Source of the DNA: an uncultured Draconibacterium sp.
GTDB taxonomy: Bacteria > Bacteroidota > Bacteroidia > Bacteroidales > Prolixibacteraceae
Direction of reading: 5' to 3'
Assembly: GCF_963677575.1 (NCBI RefSeq)
Contig: NZ_OY782038.1
Location: 992,001 to 1,056,000 of the forward strand
DNA: 64,000 nt
Every line of letters begins with the position of its first letter. Position 1 is the stretch's first letter. A model generated the notes under the pieces. That model had not been told where the DNA came from, did no database searches, and was given only the letters and a program-made list of their open reading frames with translations. This document shows positions 8,535 to 16,207 of the stretch, one piece after another. The position numbers and the translations under genes are program-made.

Positions 8535-9323
8535 ATGGATTATATCAACATCAATAAAAAACTTTGGGACGAGAAGACCGACATTCATTTTAAATCGGAT
8601 TTTTACGATGTTGACGCCTTTGTAAAAGGAAAGGATTCATTGAATTCCATTGAACTTGAGTTGTTGGGAAATATCGAGGGGAAAAACATCCTTCACCTGC
8701 AATGCCATTTTGGGCAGGACACCATTTCGCTGGCACGGCACGGCGCAGTAGCTACCGGAGTTGATTTTTCGGAGAAAGCCATTGAAAAAGCCCGGCAACT
8801 CAACGATCAACTCGGCACCAAGGCACGGTTTATTCAAAGCGATGTGTACAAATTGCCCGAAGTTCTGGACGAAAAATTTGATATCGTTTATACTTCGTAC
8901 GGTGTAATTGGCTGGCTCCCCGACATGAAAAAGTGGGCTGCAGTTATCGAACACTTTTTAAAACCCGGCGGGCAATTGGTGTTTGTGGAGTTTCACCCCA
9001 TTGTATGGATGTTTAGCTACGATTTTAAACGAATTGAATATGACTATATGGAATCAGAAGCGATTATTGAAGAACTGGAAGGCACCTACACCGATAAAGA
9101 TGCACCGGTTAAGGGAAAATCGGTGTGCTGGAACCACGGACTGAGCACCGTGATCGATTCGCTGATAAAAGCGGGACTTACACTTACCGACTGTAAAGAA
9201 TACAATTACTCGCCCTACGATTGCCTCGATAATTTAGTTGAAGTTGAGAAAGGGAAATACAAAATTAAAGGGCTGGAAAATAAGTTTCCTTTGGTGTATT
9301 CGCTTGTAGCGCTTAAAAGCTAA
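8535..9323 (+). CDS. Class I SAM-dependent methyltransferase
   Basis: 262 residues. SAM-binding motif I reads ILHLQCHFGQDTISLARHGA (about residues 49-70), followed by the acidic GVDFSEKAIEKA strand and motif II/III segments FDIVYTSYGVIGWLPD and FLKPGGQLVFVEFHP. The fold and length are those of small-molecule methyltransferases. The substrate cannot be predicted. It follows the PepSY gene by 63 bp on the same strand, which allows but does not prove co-transcription. A weak hairpin after the stop (9332-9349) may end the transcript. Confidence 0.88.
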   Translation: MDYININKKLWDEKTDIHFKSDFYDVDAFVKGKDSLNSIELELLGNIEGKNILHLQCHFGQDTISLARHGAVATGVDFSEKAIEKARQLNDQLGTKARFIQSDVYKLPEVLDEKFDIVYTSYGVIGWLPDMKKWAAVIEHFLKPGGQLVFVEFHPIVWMFSYDFKRIEYDYMESEAIIEELEGTYTDKDAPVKGKSVCWNHGLSTVIDSLIKAGLTLTDCKEYNYSPYDCLDNLVEVEKGKYKIKGLENKFPLVYSLVALKS

Positions 9324-9704
9324 GTTTCACCAGGTCTCGTGATAGACCTATTTTCCCGATTTTATTAACCTCCTTTGGTTTACATAGTATTTATTTATAT
9401 TTTTATTCAACATTTTCACCCGGCGACACAGGATAAAGATTAAGCAGCAGTGGAACGCGCCCCGAAATAATTACAACGATTGTTTTTCGTTTGCAACTGA
9501 TTATAAACACATACAACACTGATAATATAGCATTTATGGATTATATCAAACGACGCAATATGCGACATAAGTGTAATACGTTTTGTAAAATCGTTAGCTA
9601 CATAATGCATCGCCCCATCCATTCATTTATAAGATAAGTCGAATTTCAAAATGCGGAAGCCGAAAAGCAATAATAGAGTAGGCACTATTTATTATACATT
9701 TATT
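9324..9704. other. Intergenic gap before the metallopeptidase gene
   Basis: 381 bp. An AGGTCT/AGACCT hairpin (9332-9349) follows the methyltransferase stop. The rest is AT-rich; I find no gene and no clear TAnnTTTG box close to the downstream start. Confidence 0.5.
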
Positions 9705-11348
9705 ATGATTAAATTAAAAAATTTAATTTGGACGTTTTTATTGATTATTCTCTTTTCATGTACGAATGACGATCTTGAAAAAATTCATTTAGACCATGAG
9801 TCTGATAGTAATGTTCTGAATCGAATTGTAGGTTTAGGATTTTCAGAAAGTGACATTGTTGAGTATGATGACTACTATCTTGTGGAAGGTGATATTGTTT
9901 TTTTAAAAAGCGACACAATATCAAGTAGTACTCAATTAAAGCAAGCGAGAACATATAATATAGTGACAAATTCTCTTATAAAAGTTTACTTAGACTTAAA
10001 TTTTAGCACATTAAATAGTATAATGAGCAGTGCTTTGGATGAAGCAATCAGTTCGTATAATGCTGTAGGTTCTAATCTAACTTTTGTGCGTACAACTGAT
10101 CAGAACAAAGCTAATATTATTATTTCTCGCGATAATAATCTAGGAGCAGGTGTTTGTGGTCGAGGTGGTTTTCCTTTTGTTGATGGACGACCTTATAATT
10201 CGGTTCTCATTTCTGAAACAACACTTGTCACATACGATTTAGCATCATATGATCAATTAGTATTTTTGTTAGTTCATGAAATGGGTCACAACATTGGCCT
10301 TCGACACACTAACTGGTCTGAGCTCGGTGAGAGTGCTGGCTCCACCGGAGCAATTCAAATTCCAGGTACCCCATCCAATGATGCCAATTCAGTTATGACT
10401 GGCTATAGTTGTGGCTTTGCATGGAATGGTTTTTCAGGCTTTGACAGAATTGCACTCTTGACGATGTATCCAAGAACAGGAGCTTACGGAGGAGCAGATG
10501 CTCATCCTTTATCGGCAGATTTTGATGGTGACGCGATTTCCGATGTTTGCTTAAAATTAGATGATGGTTGTTGGTTAATAGATTATGCCACAAATGGATT
10601 TGGAAGCTGGGATTGGACAGGTCATCAATACGTTGGCACAAACACCCATCCTCTATCGGCAGATTTTGATGGTGACGGCAAATCTGACATCAGCATAAAA
10701 GTGGATGATGGTCGTTGGTTAATTGATTATGCCTCAAATGGGTTTGGAGCCTGGGACTGGACTGGTTATCAATACGGGAATACAGATACTCACCCTTTAT
10801 CGGCAGATTATGATGGTGATGGCAAATCTGATATCAGTGTAAAAGTAGACGATGGTCGTTGGTTAATTGATTATGCCTCAAATGGATTTACAGGCTGGGA
10901 CTGGGCTGCTTCTCAATACGGTAATGCAGATGCACATCCTTTATCGGCAGATTTTGACGGTGACGGCAAATCTGATATTTGTATAAAAGTAAACGATGGT
11001 CGTTGGTTAATAAATTATGCCTCAAATGGATTTGGAGCCTGGGACTGGGCACGTTATTATCAATACGTTGGAACAGACAGTTATCCTTTATCGGCAGATT
11101 TTGATGGTGACGGCAAATCTGATATCAGTATAAAATTAGACGATGGTCGTTGGTTAATTGATTATGCCTCAAATGGATTTGCAGGATGGGACTGGACTGG
11201 TTCTCAATACGGTAATGCAGAAGTACATCCTTTATCGGCAGATTTTGATGGTGATGGCAAATCGGACATTTGTGTGAAAGTAGACGATGGTCGTTGGTTG
11301 ATTGATTATGCCTCAAATGGATTTGCAGGATGGGATGCAAGTCTCTAG
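9705..11348 (+). CDS. Secreted HEIGH-type (M57-like) metallopeptidase lipoprotein
   Basis: 547 residues from the ATG at 9705, chosen because it opens directly with a lipoprotein signal (MIKLKNLIWTFLLIILFSC, lipobox Cys 19); an upstream in-frame ATG at 9651 would bury this signal. The catalytic domain carries the zinc motif HEMGHNIGLRH at residues 191-201 (His191, Glu192, His195, His201) with a following SVMTGYSC turn, as in the dual-action HEIGH metallopeptidase family. Residues 267-547 are six 48-residue repeats. The gene is visibly more AT-rich than its neighbours and stands alone, so it may have been acquired. It probably acts at the cell surface or outside the cell; its substrate is unknown. 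Confidence 0.85.
   Translation: MIKLKNLIWTFLLIILFSCTNDDLEKIHLDHESDSNVLNRIVGLGFSESDIVEYDDYYLVEGDIVFLKSDTISSSTQLKQARTYNIVTNSLIKVYLDLNFSTLNSIMSSALDEAISSYNAVGSNLTFVRTTDQNKANIIISRDNNLGAGVCGRGGFPFVDGRPYNSVLISETTLVTYDLASYDQLVFLLVHEMGHNIGLRHTNWSELGESAGSTGAIQIPGTPSNDANSVMTGYSCGFAWNGFSGFDRIALLTMYPRTGAYGGADAHPLSADFDGDAISDVCLKLDDGCWLIDYATNGFGSWDWTGHQYVGTNTHPLSADFDGDGKSDISIKVDDGRWLIDYASNGFGAWDWTGYQYGNTDTHPLSADYDGDGKSDISVKVDDGRWLIDYASNGFTGWDWAASQYGNADAHPLSADFDGDGKSDICIKVNDGRWLINYASNGFGAWDWARYYQYVGTDSYPLSADFDGDGKSDISIKLDDGRWLIDYASNGFAGWDWTGSQYGNAEVHPLSADFDGDGKSDICVKVDDGRWLIDYASNGFAGWDASL
10503..11348 (+). repeat. Six in-frame 144-bp repeats (48-residue FG-GAP/VCBS-like units)
   Basis: Units start at 10503, 10647, 10791, 10935, 11082 and 11226: spacing 144 bp, once 147 bp, and the last is cut short at about 41 residues. 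Each carries LSADFDGDGKSD, a calcium-binding DxDxDG loop, then DDGRWLIDYASNGF and WDW. The units are so alike at DNA level that recent tandem duplication or gene conversion is likely. Confidence 0.92.
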
Positions 11349-11637
11349 ATTAAACAGTTACTATTACTAACAAGCGGTATTCGCCTTAGGGGAATTGATG
11401 ATATATCGAGCGTTTCTACTCGCATCATTTTTTTTGCAGTTGATGAGTTAGTTGCCCGAAATCCCCGTACAGCGAATACCGCATATTGTTGACAACACCA
11501 ATAATCTATGCCAAAATCCAAACTCACATATATGCACATTGTAATAGCTTCTTTAAGTCATTGAGACTAATAAATCCCCCGTTATCCAACCTTTCAGGAG
11601 TTTTTTGCAACCTCAAAGAATGAGAGCATAGCCATTC

Positions 11638-11870
11638 TACCCGGTGGAATAATCCTTCTCCCCTAAGGAATCATAGATATTCCCTATGGAATTACTCCTA
11701 TCCCCTTGGTAATATCTATTATACCCAAGGGAATTATGTCATTAACCAATGGAACCATAGATATTACCTTAGGGATTGCTTCTGTTACTTAGAGAATATC
11801 TATAATGGACAAGGGAATTGTTCTTCTTACCAGGGGAATAATCGTGCTCCCCAAGGGGATTGTCCTGGTT
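11638..11870. repeat. 21-bp-periodic tandem array, 11 units (array 1)
   Basis: GGAAT-like anchors recur at 11646, 11667, 11688, 11708, 11730, 11751, 11772, 11793, 11814, 11835 and 11856, a spacing of 21 bp within one base. Each unit contains a CCCWWGGG-like dyad next to the anchor (for example CCCTAAGG, CCCCTTGG, CCCAAGGG, CCCCAAGGGG). Units 2 and 6 carry ATAGATAT, and units 4 and 8 its complement ATATCTAT, giving a four-unit super-period. Stop codons interrupt both strands, so it is not coding. It fills the junction between two convergent genes and abuts the arsC stop. The rest of 11349-11637 shows nothing I can name. Confidence 0.88.
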
Positions 11871-11872
11871 TA

Positions 11873-12232
11873 CTATTCTTTTGCTAAAACCGCTTTAATT
11901 TCCGCTACAGTTTTTGCGGCATTACCCACAAAAAGTTTTCCATCGATTTCAAACACCGGGCGTTTCAGGAAGGTGTAATCCATCAGCAACAGTTTTTTGT
12001 AATCGGCATCGGTTGTTACCGGATTGGCTTCAAGCGCAGCTTTTAATTTCCGGGCACGTTTATTTATCAGTGCTTCGTAGCTTTTGGTGTGTGCATAAAA
12101 GCTTTCAACCTGCTCTTCGGTAATTGGCTCCGTTTTAATATCCTGCTGAACAAAACTATCGTCAACATTCACTTCTTTCATTATTCGTTTGCAGGTATCG
12201 CAGGTAGATAGGTAATATACTTTTCGTGTCAT
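11873..12232 (-). CDS. ArsC/Spx-family thioredoxin-fold protein
   Basis: 119 residues. The N-terminal strand leads to STCDTCKR with Cys11 and Cys14, and KRPVFEIDGKLFVGN matches the later ArsC/Spx core (the R-P motif contacts the oxidised ligand). Members are glutaredoxin-type arsenate reductases or Spx/MgsR-like redox regulators. The CxxC spacing favours the Spx/YffB side, since the plasmid-type ArsC reductases have one N-terminal cysteine, but I cannot decide. No other arsenic gene is nearby. It ends against the 21-bp array and its 5' side faces a repeat-rich gap. Confidence 0.85.
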   Translation of the reverse strand: MTRKVYYLSTCDTCKRIMKEVNVDDSFVQQDIKTEPITEEQVESFYAHTKSYEALINKRARKLKAALEANPVTTDADYKKLLLMDYTFLKRPVFEIDGKLFVGNAAKTVAEIKAVLAKE

Positions 12233-12633
12233 GCTCTTTCTTTTAGTGGTCGAAAGATAATTATTTGCTGTTGTCTTTCCAGACAGGAAATCCTTTTTTC
12301 TATAGCTAAAAAAGGATTCAAAAAAGCCTTTCGCCCTATCGGGCAGATTTTACTATTTGTCTTAACACAAATAGTAAACACAAAGGTCAAGGCTGCGTCC
12401 GCTTCACTCGGAAAAGCTACGCGATGCCAGCTAAAATTCCTGAAACTTCCCGATGCTACGATCGGGACAGGCTGTCGTACCTCCTCAAACAGCAGTAATT
12501 TTTTAACGCTGTCACCACTTGTTTTCCGGTTCACCGCCCGAGGCCGTTTGATGCAACTTACACTACATTTAAGGATAGCCTCCGGCAGGAGATTTATGGT
12601 GCGTAAAACTTAAACGACTTGGAAAGCGAAAAA
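12233..12633. other. Repeat-rich intergenic mosaic
   Basis: 401 bp without a convincing gene. It contains copy 2 of the two-hairpin element (12271-12329), a GCCC/GGGC hairpin near 12332-12343, a perfect 12-bp stem (TTTACTATTTGT at 12349-12360 with ACAAATAGTAAA at 12367-12378), a CCCGAT/ATCGGG hairpin (12449-12466), the GTCGTACCTCCTC word shared with 6587-6599, and a CCTCCGGCAGGAG palindrome near 12579-12591. It looks like successive intergenic repeat insertions. Confidence 0.65.
12271..12329. repeat. Dispersed two-hairpin element, copy 2
   Basis: Hairpin 1 (TTTCC/GGAAA, loop AGACA, 12276-12290) is identical to copy 1. Hairpin 2 pairs TCCTTTTTT (12291-12299) with AAAAAAGGA (12308-12316). TTCAAAAAAGCC follows; the downstream tail differs from copies 1 and 3. 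Confidence 0.83.
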
Positions 12634-13374
12634 CTACTTCTCACAACTCACCACTAAAGGCAAATGTTTTCCGCCGAAAGCATCCTGTTTAAAGTTGGCA
12701 TAAAACTGAATGTTTCGGAAACCGGCTTTTCCCAACAGCGTTTTTAACGCTTCACTTTTTAAAGCCAACAAAGGTGTTTCGTTCGACACCACTCGGTTTA
12801 TAGCTTTTATCTCCAGGTCGGTTTGAAAACCGATCAGCTCCGAGTCGTCAGAGAAAATATAACGGCGTATAAACTTTATGTTTTCGGTGTCGATTACGGG
12901 AAGTGTTTCAACCGGCTCGCTGCAAATGTAGTCGTAGTTCAGCAGCTGGATCAGTAATTGCCCGCCTGGTTTTAAAACGTTTTGAGCTCCTTCCAGCATT
13001 TGTAAAACAAGTGTCTCGGAGTTAAGGTGCACCAAGGTATTTCCAAAACACAAAACAGCATCAAATTGCTGCGCTTTAAAATCCTGTGTTAATTCCAGCA
13101 TATTTCCCTGCTGAAAAGTCAGTGTTTCGTGCATCTTCTTGCTGGTGGCCTGTTGCAACAGATCTTCGTTCAGGTCTATTCCTGTAACATTTGCCCCACC
13201 CGTTGCCAGTTGATAAGCCAACTCGCCGGTGGCACAACCAATATCCAGAATACGTTTTCCGGGCAACTCGCCAAGCTTGTTTTTCACAAACTTCAGTTGC
13301 ATGGGGTTAAACGGAAAAATCTCGGAGTAATACTTTGATATGGAGGTGTAGAAAATATTTTGTGAATCGTGCAT
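12634..13374 (-). CDS. Class I SAM-dependent methyltransferase
   Basis: 246 residues from the ATG at 13374 (MHDSQNIFYTSISKYYSEIF); a longer frame from 13446 would overlap the thioredoxin gene and adds no recognisable domain. SAM motif I is RILDIGCATGELAYQLATGG, followed by VTGIDLNEDLLQQA and the FDAVLCFGNTLVHL and LKPGGQLLIQLLNY segments. The family covers small-molecule methyltransferases; the substrate is unknown. It is the last gene of a tight minus-strand operon: DUF6132 gene, thioredoxin gene (11-bp overlap), then this one after 8 bp. Confidence 0.87.
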   Translation of the reverse strand: MHDSQNIFYTSISKYYSEIFPFNPMQLKFVKNKLGELPGKRILDIGCATGELAYQLATGGANVTGIDLNEDLLQQATSKKMHETLTFQQGNMLELTQDFKAQQFDAVLCFGNTLVHLNSETLVLQMLEGAQNVLKPGGQLLIQLLNYDYICSEPVETLPVIDTENIKFIRRYIFSDDSELIGFQTDLEIKAINRVVSNETPLLALKSEALKTLLGKAGFRNIQFYANFKQDAFGGKHLPLVVSCEK

Positions 13375-13382
13375 GTACAAAT

Positions 13383-13682
13383 TTACAAATATTGCTCGAC
13401 AATACTTTTTACTTCGCGCGCAGGTCGCACCCCCATCCCACTCCACTTTAACTCGCCGTCTTTAAACAGCATCAGCGTTGGAATGCTTCGTATCTGGTAT
13501 TTCGAGGCAATATTCGGGTTGCGGTCAACATCCACTTTAATGATTTTGATATTCTCTTTCAGCTCGGCTTTCACCTGCTTCAGAATGGCCGGCATTTGTT
13601 TACACGGCCCACACCAGTCGGCATAAAAGTCGACCAAAACCGGACGTTTGCAATTGATAATATTTTTGAATTTAGCTATCAT
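13383..13682 (-). CDS. Thioredoxin
   Basis: 99 residues from the ATG at 13682. The redox motif WCGPC is at residues 23-27 (Cys24, Cys27), with the preceding LVDFYAD strand and the cis-Pro segment SIPTLMLFKDGE, all canonical. There is no signal peptide, so it is cytoplasmic and acts as a general protein disulfide reductant. Its start lies inside the end of the DUF6132 gene (11-bp overlap), which suggests translational coupling. The pairing with a small DUF6132 membrane protein is seen repeatedly in Bacteroidota as I recall it. Confidence 0.93.
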   Translation of the reverse strand: MIAKFKNIINCKRPVLVDFYADWCGPCKQMPAILKQVKAELKENIKIIKVDVDRNPNIASKYQIRSIPTLMLFKDGELKWSGMGVRPAREVKSIVEQYL

Positions 13683-13902
13683 TCTGTTCTTCTCTTTTTT
13701 TGCGCTTAACAATAAAATCGTTTATGGCATCGCCCACAAGGTAACCAACCGCAGCGCCCCATAAAGTACTCCAGTACCACACCGATTTAATGGGGCAGGT
13801 ACCGCTTAAACAGCCCACGTATTTCCAGTAAAAGAAACCTCCAATGGCACCAACTACCAATAAAATCAGGGCCAGCTGCTTTTGTTTTATAATCTTTTTC
13901 AT
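13672..13902 (-). CDS. DUF6132 family small membrane protein
   Basis: 76 residues with two membrane helices (about 10-27, LALILLVVGAIGGFFYW, and 43-62) and between them the conserved CLSGTCPIKS segment, whose two cysteines are diagnostic for DUF6132. The C-terminus is highly charged and cytoplasmic. The function is not known. As first gene of an operon with thioredoxin it may take part in membrane thiol chemistry or metal/sulfur handling; that is inference from position and cysteines only. Confidence 0.85.
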   Translation of the reverse strand: MKKIIKQKQLALILLVVGAIGGFFYWKYVGCLSGTCPIKSVWYWSTLWGAAVGYLVGDAINDFIVKRKKREEQNDS

Positions 13903-14029
13903 TTTTACTTACAACTTTGAAACAACGACAAGCACTTTTAGTTTTTAAATAAACATTGAAAAAAATGATTGCAAATAGATTTCGCCGAAATCATAACTTT
14001 TAGGAAATATTCGGTTCGTAATATTCAGC

Positions 14030-14037
14030 TACTTTTG
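14030..14037 (+). promoter_or_regulatory. -7 box of the EamA transporter gene
   Basis: TACTTTTG matches TAnnTTTG; transcription would start near 14044, about 12 nt before the ATG at 14056. This placement argues against the longer reading frame from 13969. Confidence 0.6.
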
Positions 14038-14055
14038 CCCGCTTTAGAAAACATT

Positions 14056-14958
14056 ATGTGGGCACTACTTGGATTGGCATCGGCCTTATTTCTGGGCATT
14101 TACGACATTTTTAAAAAGCAATCGGTTAACGGCAACGCGGTAATGCCCGTATTATTTTTTTCAACGGTTGCCAGCACTTTGCTGTTTACCCCGTTTATTA
14201 TTTTATCGTTTAAATCGCCCGAGCTGTTGGCCAACACCGGCTTGTATGTTCCACAACTCACCGCTACTGAACATCTTCAGGTGTTGCTAAAATCGGCCAT
14301 TGTGGTGTCGAGTTGGGTGCTTGCCTTTTTTGCGCTAAAACACCTGCCCATTACCATTGTAGCTCCGATCCGGGCAACCGGTCCACTTTGGACACTCATC
14401 GGCGCTATCATCATTTTTCACGAGCACCTGAATGTTTACCAGTGGATTGGAATTGCCATTACGCTGGTATTTTTCTACCTCTTCTCCACCGCCGGAAAAG
14501 CAGAGGGCATTCATTTTAAACGCAATAAGTGGATTTATTTTATTGTTGCCGGCACGCTACTTGGTGCCTGCAGCGGTTTATACGATAAGTTTATTCTACA
14601 ACGAATAGACAGAGTGGCAGTGCAGGCATGGTTTTCGGTTTACCAGGTGGTAATTCTGCTGCCTTTTGTTTTGCTGAACGAAAAAATAAGAAAACGTAAA
14701 AACATCCGTTTCGAATGGCGGTGGACCATTCCGCTCATCGGCTTGTTTTTGGTAATTGCCGACTACCTGTATTTTTACGCCCTTAGCAACGAAGATGCTC
14801 TAATTTCAGTAATTTCTGCCTTGCGCCGTGGAAGTGTTTTGGTAGCCTTTGTAATTGGCGGGTTACTGTTTAAAGAACAAAACCTGAAAAAGAAAGGTGC
14901 CTACCTTGTAGGGATTCTTACCGGAATTTTACTGATTACTTTGGGAACGGTATTGTAG
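14056..14958 (+). CDS. EamA/DMT-family transporter
   Basis: 300 residues of nearly continuous hydrophobic helices, about ten in total, in two EamA-type halves (the first ends near VFFYLFSTAGK, the second begins at KWIYFIVAGTLLGACSGLYD). It belongs to the drug/metabolite transporter superfamily, whose members export or import amino acids, sugars or metabolites across the inner membrane. Start at 14056 (MWALLGLASALFLGIYDIFK) is chosen because it opens with the first helix and sits 12 nt after a predicted transcription start. The substrate is unknown. Single gene facing the minus-strand DUF3078 gene. Confidence 0.88.
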   Translation: MWALLGLASALFLGIYDIFKKQSVNGNAVMPVLFFSTVASTLLFTPFIILSFKSPELLANTGLYVPQLTATEHLQVLLKSAIVVSSWVLAFFALKHLPITIVAPIRATGPLWTLIGAIIIFHEHLNVYQWIGIAITLVFFYLFSTAGKAEGIHFKRNKWIYFIVAGTLLGACSGLYDKFILQRIDRVAVQAWFSVYQVVILLPFVLLNEKIRKRKNIRFEWRWTIPLIGLFLVIADYLYFYALSNEDALISVISALRRGSVLVAFVIGGLLFKEQNLKKKGAYLVGILTGILLITLGTVL

Positions 14959-15008
14959 GAGAAGCTGCGAGACGCTAGTTGCGAGCAAAAAGATTGATAG
15001 GAGATTGA

Positions 15009-15033
15009 GAAACTGATAAATTGTAAAATTGTA
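15009..15033 (+). repeat. 25-bp dispersed repeat, copy 1
   Basis: The word starting GAAACTGATAAATTGTAAAA occurs exactly, 25 bp long, here and at 29488-29512. In both places a second shared word, AACTCTGTGGTAAAA, follows at a different distance (15067-15081 and 29629-29643). Confidence 0.8.
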
Positions 15034-15144
15034 GTTCTTAACAAACTGTTTTTTTACTCCTTTTGAAACTCTGTGGTAAAAACAGATTGATGTGTGTAGT
15101 CAAAATTCACTTAAGAAATTCTTGCTCGTAGCTAGTAAAATCAA

Positions 15145-15177
15145 AAAAAGCTTCCCACAAATTGCAGAAAGCTTTTT
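15145..15177 (-). terminator. Rho-independent terminator of the DUF3078 gene
   Basis: AAAAAGCTT (15145-15153) pairs with AAGCTTTTT (15169-15177); read on the minus strand the stem ends in a T-run. It may also stop readthrough from the EamA gene. Confidence 0.7.
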
Positions 15178-15197
15178 CCATTTTATGTAGTATTCAA

Positions 15198-16061
15198 TTA
15201 GAATTTAAACGTCAATCCTACTCCGAACGATTCCATAAACTGCAAAGCCGGCGATGGAGGCATGGTTTCATCGTCGCCTTGAATTTTTACATCATTATCG
15301 TAAATCATTTGAGTGATCAGGTTAGCCGACAGGTAATCGTTCACTTTCATAATGATTTTAAATGTCCAGTCGATATCAATGTTTTTAGGCTGATCCAGAT
15401 AATTCGAGAAAAGATCCACTTTGGTATCTAAAGTTACGTTTTCCCAAATGTCCTTTTTAAACTGTGCTTTAACCGTTGCTCCAAGTTCGGCACGCATTGT
15501 TTTTCCTTCCTCAACACCAAAAGCACCTTCATCCGAAAGATCGTTGTCGGTAACAAAAGTGAATTTACCCGACATAGGAGCCATCATTAATGAAAAATTA
15601 TCGGTCTTATAATCCGCGCCTAAACCTAAATTAACGTAACCAGGAGCCATAAACTTCGAAATAGCATTATCGGTATCCGGATAATTATAGCCCGATGCAA
15701 ACTGCGACTTAAAGTTTAGCAATCCGGAATAGAACCAGTTTTTACCAGCTTCAATTCCTAGTTTCGAACTAATATCAATTTTATCATCTGATTTACGTAA
15801 ATTCTGGTCTTCTTCTTTTAAGAAACCATATCGAAAATCGAAAGTATTATCCCAGCTTATCTTATCTTTTTTGTAGTTGGCAGCGTAATTCAACATAAAC
15901 ACCCCCGACATTGAGCTTTTTCCTCCGGCAGCCCAGTTACTCAGAGAAACCTGCGAGAAATTAATAGTAGTGTTTCCACTTGTTGTCCAAAGTGAATCTT
16001 TTTTTTCTTGTGCAAAAGCAAATGTAGGAAACAATAGTAATAGAATCAATAATTTTTTCAT
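15198..16061 (-). CDS. DUF3078 outer-membrane protein
   Basis: 287 residues from the ATG at 16061, which opens with a signal peptide (MKKLLILLLLFPTFAFAQ); an upstream frame adds only a non-signal extension. The segment TINFSQVSLSNWAAGGKSS is the hallmark of DUF3078, a Bacteroidota family predicted to form an outer-membrane beta barrel. Alternating hydrophobic strands run to a C-terminal GLTFKF, ending in Phe as barrels do. The function is unknown. It lies downstream of other envelope genes but separated from them by a terminator at 16144-16185, so it is probably monocistronic. Confidence 0.87.
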   Translation of the reverse strand: MKKLLILLLLFPTFAFAQEKKDSLWTTSGNTTINFSQVSLSNWAAGGKSSMSGVFMLNYAANYKKDKISWDNTFDFRYGFLKEEDQNLRKSDDKIDISSKLGIEAGKNWFYSGLLNFKSQFASGYNYPDTDNAISKFMAPGYVNLGLGADYKTDNFSLMMAPMSGKFTFVTDNDLSDEGAFGVEEGKTMRAELGATVKAQFKKDIWENVTLDTKVDLFSNYLDQPKNIDIDWTFKIIMKVNDYLSANLITQMIYDNDVKIQGDDETMPPSPALQFMESFGVGLTFKF

Positions 16062-16143
16062 TGTCAAATTTTGTTTGGTAACTAAAGTCATTCCATCAGG
16101 AATTTGGAACAAAGGTCATAAAAAAAAGTTAATAAACATCAAA

Positions 16144-16185
16144 ATCCCTTGTAGCAGTTAACAAAATACTAACCGTACAAGGGAT
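16144..16185 (-). terminator. Terminator after the 16208-17278 gene
   Basis: ATCCCTTGTA (16144-16153) pairs perfectly with TACAAGGGAT (16176-16185); on the minus strand a short T-run follows. Confidence 0.65.
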
Positions 16186-16207
16186 CATTTTACCCAATCT
16201 AATTCAG

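Noticed and set aside
11638..11870. CRISPR array
   Set aside because: Units are 21 bp with diverged sequence and no alternating identical repeat and unique spacer; no cas gene in the window.
11638..11870. Decayed coding sequence of a 7-residue repeat protein
   Set aside because: A minus-strand frame reads about 30 residues (NPLGEH, NSLVHY and so on) but then meets stops in several units, and spacing is kept where the frame is not needed.
12229..12534. 101-residue open frame on the minus strand next to arsC
   Set aside because: It runs through the two-hairpin element, the 12-bp stem and other palindromes, has no recognisable domain and overlaps the arsC start.
13969..14055. N-terminal extension of the EamA transporter
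   Set aside because: A TACTTTTG box at 14030 lies inside it, and the transporter begins with its first helix at 14056.
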